Origin: Bacillota bacterium
GTDB taxonomy: Bacteria > Bacillota > Limnochordia > DTU087
Reading direction: 5' to 3'
DNA: 52,629 bases
Assembly: GCA_012518315.1 (NCBI GenBank)
Contig: JAAYSL010000066.1
Span: 1-52,629 of the forward strand
The notes under the pieces were generated by a model that was given only the letters and a program-made list of their open reading frames with translations, had not been told where the DNA came from and did not search any database. Below, piece after piece: positions 9,973-20,294 of this stretch. A program made the translations under genes and the position numbers. Position 1 is the stretch's first letter. Every line of letters begins with the position of its first letter.

Positions 9973-10980
9973 ATGACACAAAAACGCCAAGGTTTGCAGA
10001 CCATCAGTTTTGACCAGTCTCCCCGTATCATCAGCTCCGCCACTATAGCTGGCCCGAAAGAAGCTAGCAGTAACCTCGGTTCTTATATCGACAGACTAGT
10101 AACCGATTCGATGGTCGGAGAACAGACACCTGAGAAGGCGGAACGCAAGCTGTTGTATCAGGCATGTCAGGATGCTTTGGCCAAAACCAAGCTAACAGAG
10201 AAGGATATACACCTCTTCATAGGCGGAGATCTCCTCAACCAAATCATATCTTCGAGCTACTCAGCCCGGGATCTGGGTATCCCCTTTCTCGGTATTTATG
10301 GTGCCTGCTCTAGCATCGTAGAGGGCCTAGGCATTGGGGCCCTGATTGTGGATGGTTCGTATGCTAATGCGGTCTTGGTAGCCACATCCAGCCACTACCA
10401 AGCCAGTGAGCGGCAGTTTCGCTATCCTATTGAACTTAACATTCAGCACAAAAGCAGTAATCAATGGACGGTAACTGGAGCTGCGGCCGCAGTTGTCAGT
10501 AACCAAGGGGAAGGCCCTAGGATAACCAAAGCCACCTTTGGGCGAGTACTGGATTATGGCATCAAAAGCCCCAATGACATGGGGGCCGCCATGGCGCCTG
10601 CAGCAGCCGACACCCTTTGCCGTCATTTCCAGGATACCAATACCTCTCCTGGTGACTATGATCTGATCCTCACCGGCGATTTGGGCAGTATCGGCCAAAA
10701 ACTCTTTGTTCGGCTAGTCAAAGAGGCAGGACACACATTAGGCACTAAGCACATGGACGTAGGCGCCTATATCTACAAACCTGAGCAAGGAGCCGGTGCC
10801 GGTGGGAGTGGATGTGCTTGCTCTGCCTTGGGCATCTTGGGCTATGTAATTAAGGAAATGTACCAAGGTAGATATCACCGCATCCTCGCCATAGCCACCG
10901 GTGCCCTGTTTAGCCCTGTATCTTATCAGCAAGGTGATAGTATCGCTGGTATTGCCCATGGGATTGTGATAGAAGGCTAA
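9973..10980 (+). CDS. spoVAD: Stage V sporulation protein AD
   Basis: Thiolase-like fold protein: GIYGACSSIVEGLGIGALIVDGSYANAVLVATSSHYQASERQFRYP...; SpoVAD family. Confidence 0.97.
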   Translation: MTQKRQGLQTISFDQSPRIISSATIAGPKEASSNLGSYIDRLVTDSMVGEQTPEKAERKLLYQACQDALAKTKLTEKDIHLFIGGDLLNQIISSSYSARDLGIPFLGIYGACSSIVEGLGIGALIVDGSYANAVLVATSSHYQASERQFRYPIELNIQHKSSNQWTVTGAAAAVVSNQGEGPRITKATFGRVLDYGIKSPNDMGAAMAPAAADTLCRHFQDTNTSPGDYDLILTGDLGSIGQKLFVRLVKEAGHTLGTKHMDVGAYIYKPEQGAGAGGSGCACSALGILGYVIKEMYQGRYHRILAIATGALFSPVSYQQGDSIAGIAHGIVIEG

Positions 10981-10982
10981 AA

Positions 10983-11363
10983 ATGGTGGCCTTCGAGAAA
11001 GAAGGTAGAACCGTGGATTACCTAAAGGCATTTCTAGTAGGTGGCACTATCTGTGCCATAGCCCAGATCATTTATGATAACACAAAACTAACACCGGCTC
11101 ACATACTAGTAGCCTTTACTGTAGTCGGGGCGATTTTGGGAGGGCTAGGCATCTATGAGTCTTTGGCCCAGTTTGCCGGTGCCGGTGCCATCATCCCTGT
11201 AAGCGGTTTTGGCAACGCCATTGTCACAGGGATGATGAGCGAAATCAAGCGTCTAGGCTGGGAGGGCCTCTTTACTGGAGCCTTTGAAATCACGGGTTTG
11301 GGTGTTACGACGGCCGTCGTGTTTGGTAGCCTGATGGCGGTATTGTTTCGTCCTAAAGACTAA
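10983..11363 (+). CDS. spoVAE: Stage V sporulation protein AE (AEB type)
   Basis: YLKAFLVGGTICAIAQIIYDNTKLTPAHILVAFTVVGAILGGLGIYESLAQFAGAGAIIPVSGFGNAI. Confidence 0.94.
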   Translation: MVAFEKEGRTVDYLKAFLVGGTICAIAQIIYDNTKLTPAHILVAFTVVGAILGGLGIYESLAQFAGAGAIIPVSGFGNAIVTGMMSEIKRLGWEGLFTGAFEITGLGVTTAVVFGSLMAVLFRPKD

Positions 11364-11416
11364 GAGAGCCACTATAGAGTATGACCCTTGCAGACACCCT
11401 TACACGTAAGCCAAGT

Positions 11417-12319
11417 TCAAAGACATGAAGGTTTGTAGCAATGAAAGGTAATCCGCTCAGTTGTCGGATTGGGCGAGGCAAGAGTTAGATCCCCATACTG
11501 ACCCAGGAGTTTGAGTCCAGCAGCCTCTACAAGGTTGGCAATTCTCTCCGGCGGAAAAGACCTTTGCACATGACTTTCAGTCAACCTTTCAAAAAGCGGT
11601 GTTTCCGATTCTCTCCCCCATTTCCCCAGGGCCAAAGTCGGCACAAAAAAAGCCAGATCCATGTAACAAAGTTTTGTATCTGGCTGGTATTCATTTTCCC
11701 AGATATAGGCATAGTCACCCAAGTCGGCAGCATAGGTATTGTCACCATAAACTGTAGCTAGCTTGTGTTCTGTGTTCAAATCGAAGACAAAGTGGCCTCC
11801 AGGCTCAAGCACTCTAGCCACGCCACTAAAAGTGGCTGTCAAATCATCTACCTCTAAAAGGTAATTCAAGCTGTCACAAAGACATACAACCAAATCATAG
11901 CATTTCGGCAGCTGCAATTGCCGCATATCCTGTCGGAAAAAGCTAATCTCAAGATTGAGGCTTCTGGCTTTTGCCTCAGCAACAGCCAACATTTCAGAAG
12001 AAATGTCAACTGCAGTGACCACAAAGCCCCGCTGGCCAAGGCGATAGGCGAATTGGCCTGTTCCACAGGCAAGATCCAGCACCCGCGAGCCGATCTTGCC
12101 ATACCCTTTTGGCTTGGCCGCCACTAAACCCCCGGGTGCACTCCCACCAACTACTTCAGCACCAGATTTGCTGCCTTCAGTAGTGTCTCCACATGCCACT
12201 AGACCTAGCACATAGTCACACCACAAATCATAATCAATCTCATCCATTAACTCGTCATAATACCCGGCTAGCACTCCATAGGCACCGGCCAACTCCAGCA
12301 AATTGCCTTCCATTTCCAC
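11417..12319 (-). CDS. Class I SAM-dependent methyltransferase
   Basis: VLDLACGTGQFAYRLGQRGFVVTAVDISSEMLAVAEAKA; DSLNYLLEVDDL; LEPGGHFVFDLNT. Confidence 0.85.
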   Translation of the reverse strand: MEMEGNLLELAGAYGVLAGYYDELMDEIDYDLWCDYVLGLVACGDTTEGSKSGAEVVGGSAPGGLVAAKPKGYGKIGSRVLDLACGTGQFAYRLGQRGFVVTAVDISSEMLAVAEAKARSLNLEISFFRQDMRQLQLPKCYDLVVCLCDSLNYLLEVDDLTATFSGVARVLEPGGHFVFDLNTEHKLATVYGDNTYAADLGDYAYIWENEYQPDTKLCYMDLAFFVPTLALGKWGRESETPLFERLTESHVQRSFPPERIANLVEAAGLKLLGQYGDLTLASPNPTTERITFHCYKPSCL

Positions 12320-12329
12320 AGCCTAACCT

Positions 12330-12734
12330 CTATTCACTCAGGGCCTCTTGTGTCGCTTCAGCGAAGCCTTCATCAACACTGATCTCAGCTTCCCAATCTA
12401 CCACTTGGGCATCTCCCCACAGATTATCTAGATCGTAGAACTCCCGTTCAGCATGGTGGAAGACATGCACTATCACATCCCCAAGATCGATTAATACCCA
12501 GCGGGCATCATCAAACCCTTCCCGCCTCTTGATTTTAAGATCATCATCTTTTACCTCGTCCATAATCGCTCCGGCTATGGCCTTAACGTGTACCATTGAG
12601 TCACCACTACAGATTACAAAATAATCGGCAATCAGTGTTACTTGCCTCATATCCAATACCCGCACATCCTGGGCCTTCCGATCAGAGGCCACCTTGGCCA
12701 CCCGCAATGCGATATTACGAATACCCAGTATCAT
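12330..12734 (-). CDS. rsfS: Ribosome silencing factor RsfS
   Basis: VRVLDMRQVTLIADYFVICSGDSMVHVKAIA...WVLIDLGDVIVHVFHHAEREFYDLDNLWGDA. Confidence 0.95.
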   Translation of the reverse strand: MILGIRNIALRVAKVASDRKAQDVRVLDMRQVTLIADYFVICSGDSMVHVKAIAGAIMDEVKDDDLKIKRREGFDDARWVLIDLGDVIVHVFHHAEREFYDLDNLWGDAQVVDWEAEISVDEGFAEATQEALSE

Positions 12735-12797
12735 CGCTCCTTCCTTGGATAAACCCCAATGGGTAATTCTACAAACGCCTACAACCTACAAGGGCCA

Positions 12798-14141
12798 CTA
12801 GAACTGTGGCACTCGGAAATTCTCACCGACAATGACCATTACATCGTAGTTGCCACTCCCCCCGACCACCGCTTGGGGGTCTTCATCTACCATTTTAGCA
12901 TCGAAAATCTGGGCAATTTGCGTACCTACATCCCGCCTGGCTGGGTTAACTATTACTTCTGTTTCCCTATACCCAAACCGATGAGCATCCCGTACATCCA
13001 CTACTTGGTAGCCTTGCTGCCGTAGCCACGCGGCAGCACTGCCTGCGGCACCGGCTGCCCCACTGCCATTGAGCACCTGAATCGTGACTGGCTCTATACC
13101 CCACACTAGCTGGTCAACCATGACTTTTGTGGCATCCTGATTAGGCATCCAATAGCTAACACCATTAACTGTTTCTCCAACACCGGGAACAAGCGCGGTA
13201 ACCACCGAATCACTGGCAAAGTCCCGCATGCCCAGACCCAAACTAAGCATCTGGGTTACCGACATGTTTGTACTCACACAGTCCCTAAGCTGTAACAGCA
13301 AAGCAGGCAATTTGGCAATGGTGGCAGGCTGGGCTACCTGATGTACCAAGGCACTGATAAACTTCTGCTGTCTCAAAATGCGGCCACCATACTCGCCCTT
13401 CGCCGGATCGACTAAGGCCACATCTCCAAGCCCATCAGCCCGAAAACGGACATAGGCTAAAGCATCAACACCACTTAACACCTGCTTGCCTGGATAGAGA
13501 TTGATGTGCAGATTCTGGGCGTAGTCATCATATTTCATCCGCCGCTCAACATCGATCTCTACCCCTCCCAGGGTATCTACTATCCGTTCAAACCCGTCAA
13601 AGTTAATGGTGACATAGTACCTAACAGGTATATCTAAGAATTGGGATACAGCTGCCACAGCCAGGCGAGGGCCTCCATAGGCATGAGCTGAGTTGAGCTT
13701 CTCATATCCCCTTCTCCCCGGTATGTGTACCCGGGTATCTCGTGGTAATGAAATCAGGGATATTTGTCCTCTTGCCTGATTAATACTGGCCAAAATCATG
13801 GTATCTGTACGGCCGGGGTCATCAGGCCTTTCATCTATACCCAGAACCAAAATATTCACTGGTTCGGCACTAAGCTCAGAACCCGGCTCTTGGCGAGAGC
13901 CAGCCATTCTGCCTCTAGTTTGCGTCCCATATGAAAACCTGACACCTTTGTTATAGGTGTAGTACGCCGTTCCCACAGCCAGCAATATCGCTAAAATAAT
14001 CATGATGCCATAATAGATTCTCCGCAATCGGCGGCGCTCTCTTTTCAACTGGCGCTTTTCCTCTAGCTCACGACGTTTGATTTCCAGCTCCTCTGGTGTC
14101 AACATAGCCTTGACCCCCTTCCACTTAAGATCATTCCACAT
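12798..14141 (-). CDS. LytR-CpsA-Psr family cell-wall ligase with LytR_C domain
   Basis: NILVLGIDERPDDPGRTDTMILASINQARGQISLISLPRDTRVHIPG; C-terminal VTIQVLNGSGAAGAAGSAAAWLRQQGYQV. Confidence 0.93.
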   Translation of the reverse strand: MWNDLKWKGVKAMLTPEELEIKRRELEEKRQLKRERRRLRRIYYGIMIILAILLAVGTAYYTYNKGVRFSYGTQTRGRMAGSRQEPGSELSAEPVNILVLGIDERPDDPGRTDTMILASINQARGQISLISLPRDTRVHIPGRRGYEKLNSAHAYGGPRLAVAAVSQFLDIPVRYYVTINFDGFERIVDTLGGVEIDVERRMKYDDYAQNLHINLYPGKQVLSGVDALAYVRFRADGLGDVALVDPAKGEYGGRILRQQKFISALVHQVAQPATIAKLPALLLQLRDCVSTNMSVTQMLSLGLGMRDFASDSVVTALVPGVGETVNGVSYWMPNQDATKVMVDQLVWGIEPVTIQVLNGSGAAGAAGSAAAWLRQQGYQVVDVRDAHRFGYRETEVIVNPARRDVGTQIAQIFDAKMVDEDPQAVVGGSGNYDVMVIVGENFRVPQF

Positions 14142-14170
14142 CTATTGGTTGCCAATTCTTAGAATCCGGA

Positions 14171-14803
14171 TCATTTTTTGCTGTTTCCTATAAGCCAATT
14201 ACGGGCCTTAACTGTCTGGGGATGGATTAGTAACCCCCGCCGAATGACATGGGCTAGAGTCAAGTCCATAGCTCGGATCAAGGCGGTATCCAGATCCTGC
14301 CAGGCCAGTTCTCGCAGCTCGTCCACTCCTGGGAAACACCGCCCCGGCTCGATATAGTCGGCCAAATAAACTATCTTTTCTAATAACGACATCCACACCC
14401 TGCCCGTGGTGTGGTGGCGAATCGCAGACAATACCTCTTCATCATCAATGCCAAACTCCCGCCTGGCCAGTTCCGCACTAACTGGGCCATGGAGCAAATG
14501 GGTTTCTACCTGCTCGATCTCATCCATAACTATACCAAATTCTAACACCCTGTTCAACAGGATATTCTTGGACTCGCTCTTGCCGCAATCATGCACCAGA
14601 CCGGCAATCCGTGCTTTTTCCACACTGGCACCATACAACTGGGCCAACCCCGTAGCAGCTTCTGCCACACCGAGTGAATGTGTATAACGATCCGCGGATA
14701 TCATCTGCTGTAAGCGTTCTTTAATATCTTCCACGAAAGTCTCACCGAGGGAGCCCCAGACTTCAGGCGTGCGAGGAATCGGCTTTATACACATGACCAT
14801 CAC
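14171..14803 (-). CDS. yqeK: HD-domain Ap4A hydrolase YqeK
   Basis: RYTHSLGVAEAATGLAQLYG, GLVHDCGKS, ADYIEPGRCFPGVDELRELAWQDLDTAL. Confidence 0.93.
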   Translation of the reverse strand: MMVMCIKPIPRTPEVWGSLGETFVEDIKERLQQMISADRYTHSLGVAEAATGLAQLYGASVEKARIAGLVHDCGKSESKNILLNRVLEFGIVMDEIEQVETHLLHGPVSAELARREFGIDDEEVLSAIRHHTTGRVWMSLLEKIVYLADYIEPGRCFPGVDELRELAWQDLDTALIRAMDLTLAHVIRRGLLIHPQTVKARNWLIGNSKK

Positions 14804-14831
14804 TCCTATGCAACAACGTTAGGTGCCCTTA

Positions 14832-15494
14832 TCACCTTGCTTGGCTAGTACCATAGAGGCCTTCATTGTGTATATAAGTGATCACCGTCTCGGGGAGCAA
14901 ATATCGAACAGAGCGACCTTTAGCCAACCGCTGACGGACTTCCGTCGACGATATACCCATAGGCGGCATCTCTAGGATATGAATCCGTTCCTGAAACTCC
15001 GCTGCCAAGGGGCCAAGAGCCCGGGATAGGTTTTCCAGGCTGTATCCCGGGCGAGTCGCCGCGATGAATTCCGCCATACTAAGTACCTCACCTGGTGATT
15101 TCCAGTTTTGGATCTCCAATATGGCATCAGCCCCGGTTATGAAATACATCTTCGTCTCCGAGGGCAACCCCTTCTTTAGATCTGTCAAAGTATCTACTGT
15201 ATAGGTAACCCCGCCCCGATCCAAATCTACCCGAGAAATCTCAAAATATGGATTGGACATAATCGCAAGCAATGTCATTAGATACCTATGGCGGGCGGGA
15301 GTAGTCTTCTCCTTAAAGTAGGGGATACCCGCCGGAACAAAGATAATCTTGTCTAGAGAAAAGGCTTCCCGGGCTGTCTCGGCGGCCACCAAATGACCAT
15401 AATGAATCGGATCAAAGGTCCCCCCCATAATCCCAACACGCTCAGCCTTTACTTCCTCCATCCTAAACCACACCTCATTTTCTCGTCTGTCCAC
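14832..15494 (-). CDS. nadD: Nicotinate-nucleotide adenylyltransferase
   Basis: VGIMGGTFDPIHYGHLVAAETARE; ISSTEVRQRLAKGRSVRYLLPETVITYI. True start probably near 15461. Confidence 0.95.
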   Translation of the reverse strand: MDRRENEVWFRMEEVKAERVGIMGGTFDPIHYGHLVAAETAREAFSLDKIIFVPAGIPYFKEKTTPARHRYLMTLLAIMSNPYFEISRVDLDRGGVTYTVDTLTDLKKGLPSETKMYFITGADAILEIQNWKSPGEVLSMAEFIAATRPGYSLENLSRALGPLAAEFQERIHILEMPPMGISSTEVRQRLAKGRSVRYLLPETVITYIHNEGLYGTSQAR

Positions 15495-16740
15495 TACCGA
15501 GAATCACGAATTTGGTGGAGGTAAGCTCCTCTAGTCCCATGGGGCCTCGGGCATGCAGTTTCTGTGTTGAGATACCAATCTCGGCTCCCAAACCAAACTG
15601 CTGGCCATCTGTAAACCGGGTAGAGGCATTGACATAAACCGCGGCAGCATCTACCGTCTCCAAGAACCGATGGGCATTAGTATAATCATTGGTTAGTATA
15701 GCTTCTGAATGCCCGGTTCCGTAAAGCTCAATATGCTCCATGGCTTCATCTATGCTTTCGACTATCTTGATCGCTAGGGTAAGGTCAAGATACTCTGTCT
15801 CCCAATCGGCCTGACTGGCAGCCTCCAACCAGGGTACAATTGCCTGGCATTTGCTACAGCCTCTTAAGGTCACTTGTCGAGTTCTAAGATCCTCGGCTAC
15901 CAGAGGCAAGAGGTCTTCGGCGATCTTCTTGTGGACTAAAAGTGTCTCCAGGGCATTACAGACACCGGGCCTCTGGCACTTGGCATTAATGATGATCTCT
16001 CTTGCTTGATGGCTATCCGCGCTCTCGTCTACAAAGATATGGCAATTACCCTCACCTGTTTCGATTACCGGTACTGTTGCATTCTCCATGACGGCACGGA
16101 TCAGACCTTGACCACCCCGGGGGATAAGCACATCCACTAGCCCTGTTTGACGCATAAGCTCCTGGGCAGATGCCCGGTCAGTCCCTTCGACTAGTTGGAT
16201 GGAATCCTCTGGTAAAGCCGTTTTCTTAAGGGCATCCCTCATGGTACTAACTATGGCCACATTAGAATGCAACGCCTCGGAGCCGCCCCTCAAGATTACG
16301 GCATTGCCAGCCTTCAGGCAAAGACCGGCGGCATCCACCGTTACATTGGGCCGAGCTTCATAGATAATCCCCACAACACCCAAGGGCACTCTGATCTTGC
16401 CTACCTCAAGCCCATTGGGCCTTTTGCTCATAGAAACCATAGCTCCGATGGGATCAGGCAAAGCCACTACTTCTCTTAAGCCTTCTGCTACAAGGGAAAG
16501 TCGTTTTTCATCCAAAGAAAGCCGGTCAATCAAAGCTGTGGAGATACCTTTGGTCCGGGCAGCTGCCACATCCTTTTGGTTTGCCACCAAAATGGCTTCT
16601 GATTGCTCCTCCAAAGCCGCGGCCATAGCCAGTAAGGCATCATTCTTCTCTATGGTAGAGGCACCACGCAGGCGGCGGGCAGCTTCCCTGGCTGCCATAG
16701 CTTGGCTTCGTACCTTAGCTGAAACATTTGCTTTCGTCAT
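15475..16740 (-). CDS. proA: Glutamate-5-semialdehyde dehydrogenase (gamma-glutamyl phosphate reductase)
   Basis: GVVGIIYEARPNVTVDAAGLCLKAGNAVILRGGSEA; GLGAEIGISTQKLHARGPMGLEELTS. Confidence 0.97.
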   Translation of the reverse strand: MTKANVSAKVRSQAMAAREAARRLRGASTIEKNDALLAMAAALEEQSEAILVANQKDVAAARTKGISTALIDRLSLDEKRLSLVAEGLREVVALPDPIGAMVSMSKRPNGLEVGKIRVPLGVVGIIYEARPNVTVDAAGLCLKAGNAVILRGGSEALHSNVAIVSTMRDALKKTALPEDSIQLVEGTDRASAQELMRQTGLVDVLIPRGGQGLIRAVMENATVPVIETGEGNCHIFVDESADSHQAREIIINAKCQRPGVCNALETLLVHKKIAEDLLPLVAEDLRTRQVTLRGCSKCQAIVPWLEAASQADWETEYLDLTLAIKIVESIDEAMEHIELYGTGHSEAILTNDYTNAHRFLETVDAAAVYVNASTRFTDGQQFGLGAEIGISTQKLHARGPMGLEELTSTKFVILGSGQTRK

Positions 16741-17840
16741 ACTACTCCCTCCTCGGGAAACAGCACTAGATTATCCCGGTGAATCACCTCATCATAATCT
16801 TTATGGCCGAGAATGCCAGTGATGGCATCAGAGTGACGGCCTTTGATTTTTTCTACTTCACCGGAGTCATAATTGCTTAGACCTCGCCCAATCTCTCGAC
16901 TTGCCTCGTCAAGTATGGAGATGAGATCCCCCGCGGCAAAAGACCCTTGTACCTGGGTGATGCCGATGGCTAGTAGGCTCTTCCCGGCCCTAAACAAGGC
17001 TGTCTTAGCACCACTGTCAATACGGATTTGTCCTTGCGGTTGATGATAAAAGGCTAGCCACTGCTTCCTGGCATTGAGCCGATCGGTCTCAGGTAGAAAC
17101 AAGGTCCCCACCTGCCCTCCATCTACCGCAGAGTGAATTACCCCGTCCCGACTACCCTGGGCGATGATCATGGGAATACCGGAGCGAGAGGCAATTCGAC
17201 CGGCCTGAAACTTGGTGATCATGCCACCAGTACCCCGGGCACTACCGGCTCCACCGGCAGATCCTATGATATCATCAATACTCATGATCACATCGATTAA
17301 CTGGGCATCGGGATTCTGCCGTGGATCAGAGGTATAAACACCATCCACATCAGATAAGAGCAGAAGCAGGTCTGCTCCAACCAACGCTGCCACCAATGCT
17401 GATAAAGTATCATTGTCACCGAATTTGATCTCATCGACAGCAACTGTATCATTCTCATTGACAATGGGTACCACCCGGTACCGCATAAGCTCTAGTAAGG
17501 TATGCCGGGAATTAAGGTAACGCTCCCGACTGTTGAGATCCTCTCGGGTCAGTAGTACCTGAGCCACCACTTGGCCGTATTCAGAAAAGAGTTTCTCATA
17601 GACCTGCATCAAAAGACCCTGACCAACTGCAGCCACTGCCTGTTTGGCCGGAAGAGTGGTGGGTCTTTGGGTAAATCCTAAGCGGCTAATTCCGGCACCG
17701 ATGGCTCCAGAAGTAACCAAGACTATTTCCATTCCCCGGTTGGTCAAATCCGCGATCTCTCTAACCAACCGCTCCATGCGCTCCAGATTCAATCGATAGG
17801 TAGGATAGGTAATACTACTGGTACCAACCTTAACTACCAC
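16737..17840 (-). CDS. proB: Glutamate 5-kinase with PUA domain
   Basis: VVKVGTSSIT...NENDTVAVDEIKFGDNDTLSALVA...GTGGMITKFQAGRIA. Confidence 0.96.
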   Translation of the reverse strand: MVVKVGTSSITYPTYRLNLERMERLVREIADLTNRGMEIVLVTSGAIGAGISRLGFTQRPTTLPAKQAVAAVGQGLLMQVYEKLFSEYGQVVAQVLLTREDLNSRERYLNSRHTLLELMRYRVVPIVNENDTVAVDEIKFGDNDTLSALVAALVGADLLLLLSDVDGVYTSDPRQNPDAQLIDVIMSIDDIIGSAGGAGSARGTGGMITKFQAGRIASRSGIPMIIAQGSRDGVIHSAVDGGQVGTLFLPETDRLNARKQWLAFYHQPQGQIRIDSGAKTALFRAGKSLLAIGITQVQGSFAAGDLISILDEASREIGRGLSNYDSGEVEKIKGRHSDAITGILGHKDYDEVIHRDNLVLFPEEGVV

Positions 17841-17873
17841 ACGCCTAACCTTGTGGAAGACACTCGCTTCGCA

Positions 17874-18185
17874 TCATTCGTCAGCAATGCCCCCTTTGCC
17901 AGGATTATCTTGGGAAGGTCGGTAAAGGACTGCGACTTTGCCGATCCTTTGTACCACCTCTGCTGCTGTTTGATTCGCCAAAGCCCTAGCTAGTTCCTCG
18001 GGGTCATCATCGACATTCTGCAAAAAACGGATCTTGATCAACTCACGGGCCTCCAAAGCGGTATCGATCTGTCGGATAAGATTGTCGCTCACCCCACCTT
18101 TGCCCACCTGGATGATGACCGGTATCTTACTCGCAAGCCCCTTAAGATGTGCCCTTTGTTTGCTGGTTAATGCCATGGATCCCAT
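17874..18185 (-). CDS. yhbY: CRS1-YhbY domain RNA-binding protein
   Basis: LTSKQRAHLKGLASKIPVIIQVGKGGVSDNLIRQIDTALEARELIKI. Confidence 0.93.
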   Translation of the reverse strand: MGSMALTSKQRAHLKGLASKIPVIIQVGKGGVSDNLIRQIDTALEARELIKIRFLQNVDDDPEELARALANQTAAEVVQRIGKVAVLYRPSQDNPGKGGIADE

Positions 18186-18187
18186 CC

Positions 18188-19480
18188 TTAACTTAAGTAT
18201 TCAAATTCCCAATCATCGAGCCTAACCGTATCGCCATCTTGGATGCCGGCTGTCCGCAAGGCATCGATTACCCCAATATCCCTTAATACCATAAAAAACC
18301 AGCGAAGAGTTGCAGGGTTCTCCAAATCATGCCTAGATATCATTCTTGAGAGCCCTTCGCCTTCTACTACAAAGACATTCTCTTCCCGTCGAATGGTAAA
18401 CTCTCTTATGGGCTTAGTCTTACGGGGAATAGTGATCAGCTCAGTTAATTTGCCATCAGCTATAGCCTCGCCCGCCGCCACCGGTCTCGGCAATGCTTCC
18501 AGGGTTTGCCAAATCTTGTAAATAAGCTCCTTCACTCCTTGCCCTGTTGCCGCGGAAATACCGATGACCTCTTTTTCAGCGATTTCCTCAAGTCGCTCGC
18601 AATGCCCCGTCGCTTCCGGTATGTCCAATTTGTTTCCCACCAGGATGTAGGGTCTTTCCGCTAGCTCATCACTAAAGAGGCTTAACTCTTCCCTGACTTG
18701 CCGGTAATCATCAACTGGGTCTCGACCCTCCATCCCTGAGCAGTCTACCACTTGCACCAAAAGCCTAGTTCTCTCCACATGACGGAGAAAGTCATGGCCT
18801 AGCCCCACACCTTGATGAGCACCCTCAATCAACCCGGGGATATCAGCTACAACGAAACTCTTCCCGGTCTCCACCTTTACTACACCTAGATTAGGCGCCA
18901 AGGTAGTGAAGGGATAAGCAGCCACTTTCGGCCTAGCGGCGGAGATCACCGACAATAACGTAGACTTTCCGGCATTGGGATACCCAACCAAACCAACATC
19001 CGCCAGAACCTTTAGTTCTAGCCTAAGCCAACGGGATTCACCTGGCTCACCCTTTTCAGCAAAGGTGGGGGCTTGCCTTGTGGAAGTGGTAAACATGGCA
19101 TTGCCACGACCTCCTCTACCCCCACGGGCAGCCTCTAGCCGTTGATTGGGGTAAAGCAAATCCGCGAGGAGCTCATCACTCTCATCATCACGAACCACTG
19201 TCCCCGGTGGCACTCTGATCACCAAATCTTCGGCACTTTTACCTTCTTTACGACTGCCTTGACCATGCCCACCCCGATCCGCTCGGTAATGGGTCTGATA
19301 CCGAAAATCCAGCAGAGTGGTAATACTAGGATCCACTTCTAGGATTATACTACCTCCATGACCACCATTGCCACCATCAGGCCCACCGGCAGGTATATAC
19401 TTTTCTCGGCGAAAACCCACACAACCATCACCACCAGCACCGGCACTAACAAAGATCTTTGCCCGGTCTACAAACTGCAT
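18188..19480 (-). CDS. obgE: Obg family GTPase (start trimmed from the ORF-track start at 19600)
   Basis: MQFVDRAKIFVSAGAGGDGCVGFRREKYIPAGGPDGGNGGHGG; GLVGYPNAGKSTLLSVISAARPKVA; C-terminal OCT domain. Confidence 0.97.
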   Translation of the reverse strand: MQFVDRAKIFVSAGAGGDGCVGFRREKYIPAGGPDGGNGGHGGSIILEVDPSITTLLDFRYQTHYRADRGGHGQGSRKEGKSAEDLVIRVPPGTVVRDDESDELLADLLYPNQRLEAARGGRGGRGNAMFTTSTRQAPTFAEKGEPGESRWLRLELKVLADVGLVGYPNAGKSTLLSVISAARPKVAAYPFTTLAPNLGVVKVETGKSFVVADIPGLIEGAHQGVGLGHDFLRHVERTRLLVQVVDCSGMEGRDPVDDYRQVREELSLFSDELAERPYILVGNKLDIPEATGHCERLEEIAEKEVIGISAATGQGVKELIYKIWQTLEALPRPVAAGEAIADGKLTELITIPRKTKPIREFTIRREENVFVVEGEGLSRMISRHDLENPATLRWFFMVLRDIGVIDALRTAGIQDGDTVRLDDWEFEYLS

Positions 19481-19599
19481 TACCTTCTCACCTCCCGGGT
19501 ACCTAAAGGCCACACCCGCTAGCATCACACCGGGTGTGGCCTCATATTCTGCCGGTAACACCGGCCCGGCGGCAGCTAGTGCCTTTAGCCGGAGTTCCA

Positions 19600-19893
19600 C
19601 TATGCAGTGACTACACCATTCTCGGCGGAGACACTGACTTGCTTCCTAGTCTTCCCCAACTGCTCAAAGTTTACATATCCATCTATTTTGGCAAAAAGGG
19701 TATCATCTTTCCCTCTACCAACATTCATGCCAGGGTGAACCCGCGTTCCCCTCTGTCGTACCAGGATGGAACCAGCTGTAACAAATTGACCATCGCCCCG
19801 CTTGATACCCAGCCTTTGGGCTGCACTGTCACGGCCATTACGGGAACTACCTACTCCCTTTTTCTTGGCAAATAGCTGTAGATTCATCCGCAT
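19600..19893 (-). CDS. rpmA: 50S ribosomal protein L27 with cleavable N-terminal extension (start trimmed from 20079)
   Basis: [38 protein letters not shown]. Confidence 0.96.
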   Translation of the reverse strand: MRMNLQLFAKKKGVGSSRNGRDSAAQRLGIKRGDGQFVTAGSILVRQRGTRVHPGMNVGRGKDDTLFAKIDGYVNFEQLGKTRKQVSVSAENGVVTA

Positions 19894-19925
19894 CAATCGC
19901 ACCTCCTCCTGCCTGCCCCAGCAGA

Positions 19926-20276
19926 CTACCGACCTGGGGCCCATTGAGCCTTTGCTTCTATTCGCTCCACGTTCACATAATCGCCATATTCTGCCTGTAT
20001 AGCCTCTAATCCCAATAGCATTGTCTGTAAGATGGCATCCACCTCTGTGTTTCCAGCCTGCTCTTTGGGGAGATGGCAATCCAGGCGACCATCACCTACT
20101 ATTACCTCCGGTGTGACATGGGCCACTTTTTCCAGCCCCAAGACTGCCGTCTGTAGGAGCACAGACACCGCGGCACAGACTATGTCTTCACCACAGGGGG
20201 CAAACCCCGAGTGACCCTCGGCAGCAAACCCGTAGATCTTTTCAGCTGTACCTGTATAGACCTCAATCTTAACCAC
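19926..20276 (-). CDS. prp: Ribosomal-processing cysteine protease Prp
   Basis: [33 protein letters not shown]: Prp family His and Cys motifs; sits between rplU and rpmA. Confidence 0.93.
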   Translation of the reverse strand: MVKIEVYTGTAEKIYGFAAEGHSGFAPCGEDIVCAAVSVLLQTAVLGLEKVAHVTPEVIVGDGRLDCHLPKEQAGNTEVDAILQTMLLGLEAIQAEYGDYVNVERIEAKAQWAPGR

Positions 20277-20294
20277 TTTCAGCCTCTCCTAAAA

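Noticed and set aside
19481-19600. 40-residue N-terminal extension of the track obgE ORF
   Set aside because: Obg proteins start at the MQFVDRAKIFV-type sequence; the extension is spacer between rpmA and obgE.
19894-20079. N-terminal 62 residues of the track rpmA ORF
   Set aside because: Overlaps prp in another frame; L27 starts at MRMNLQLFA.
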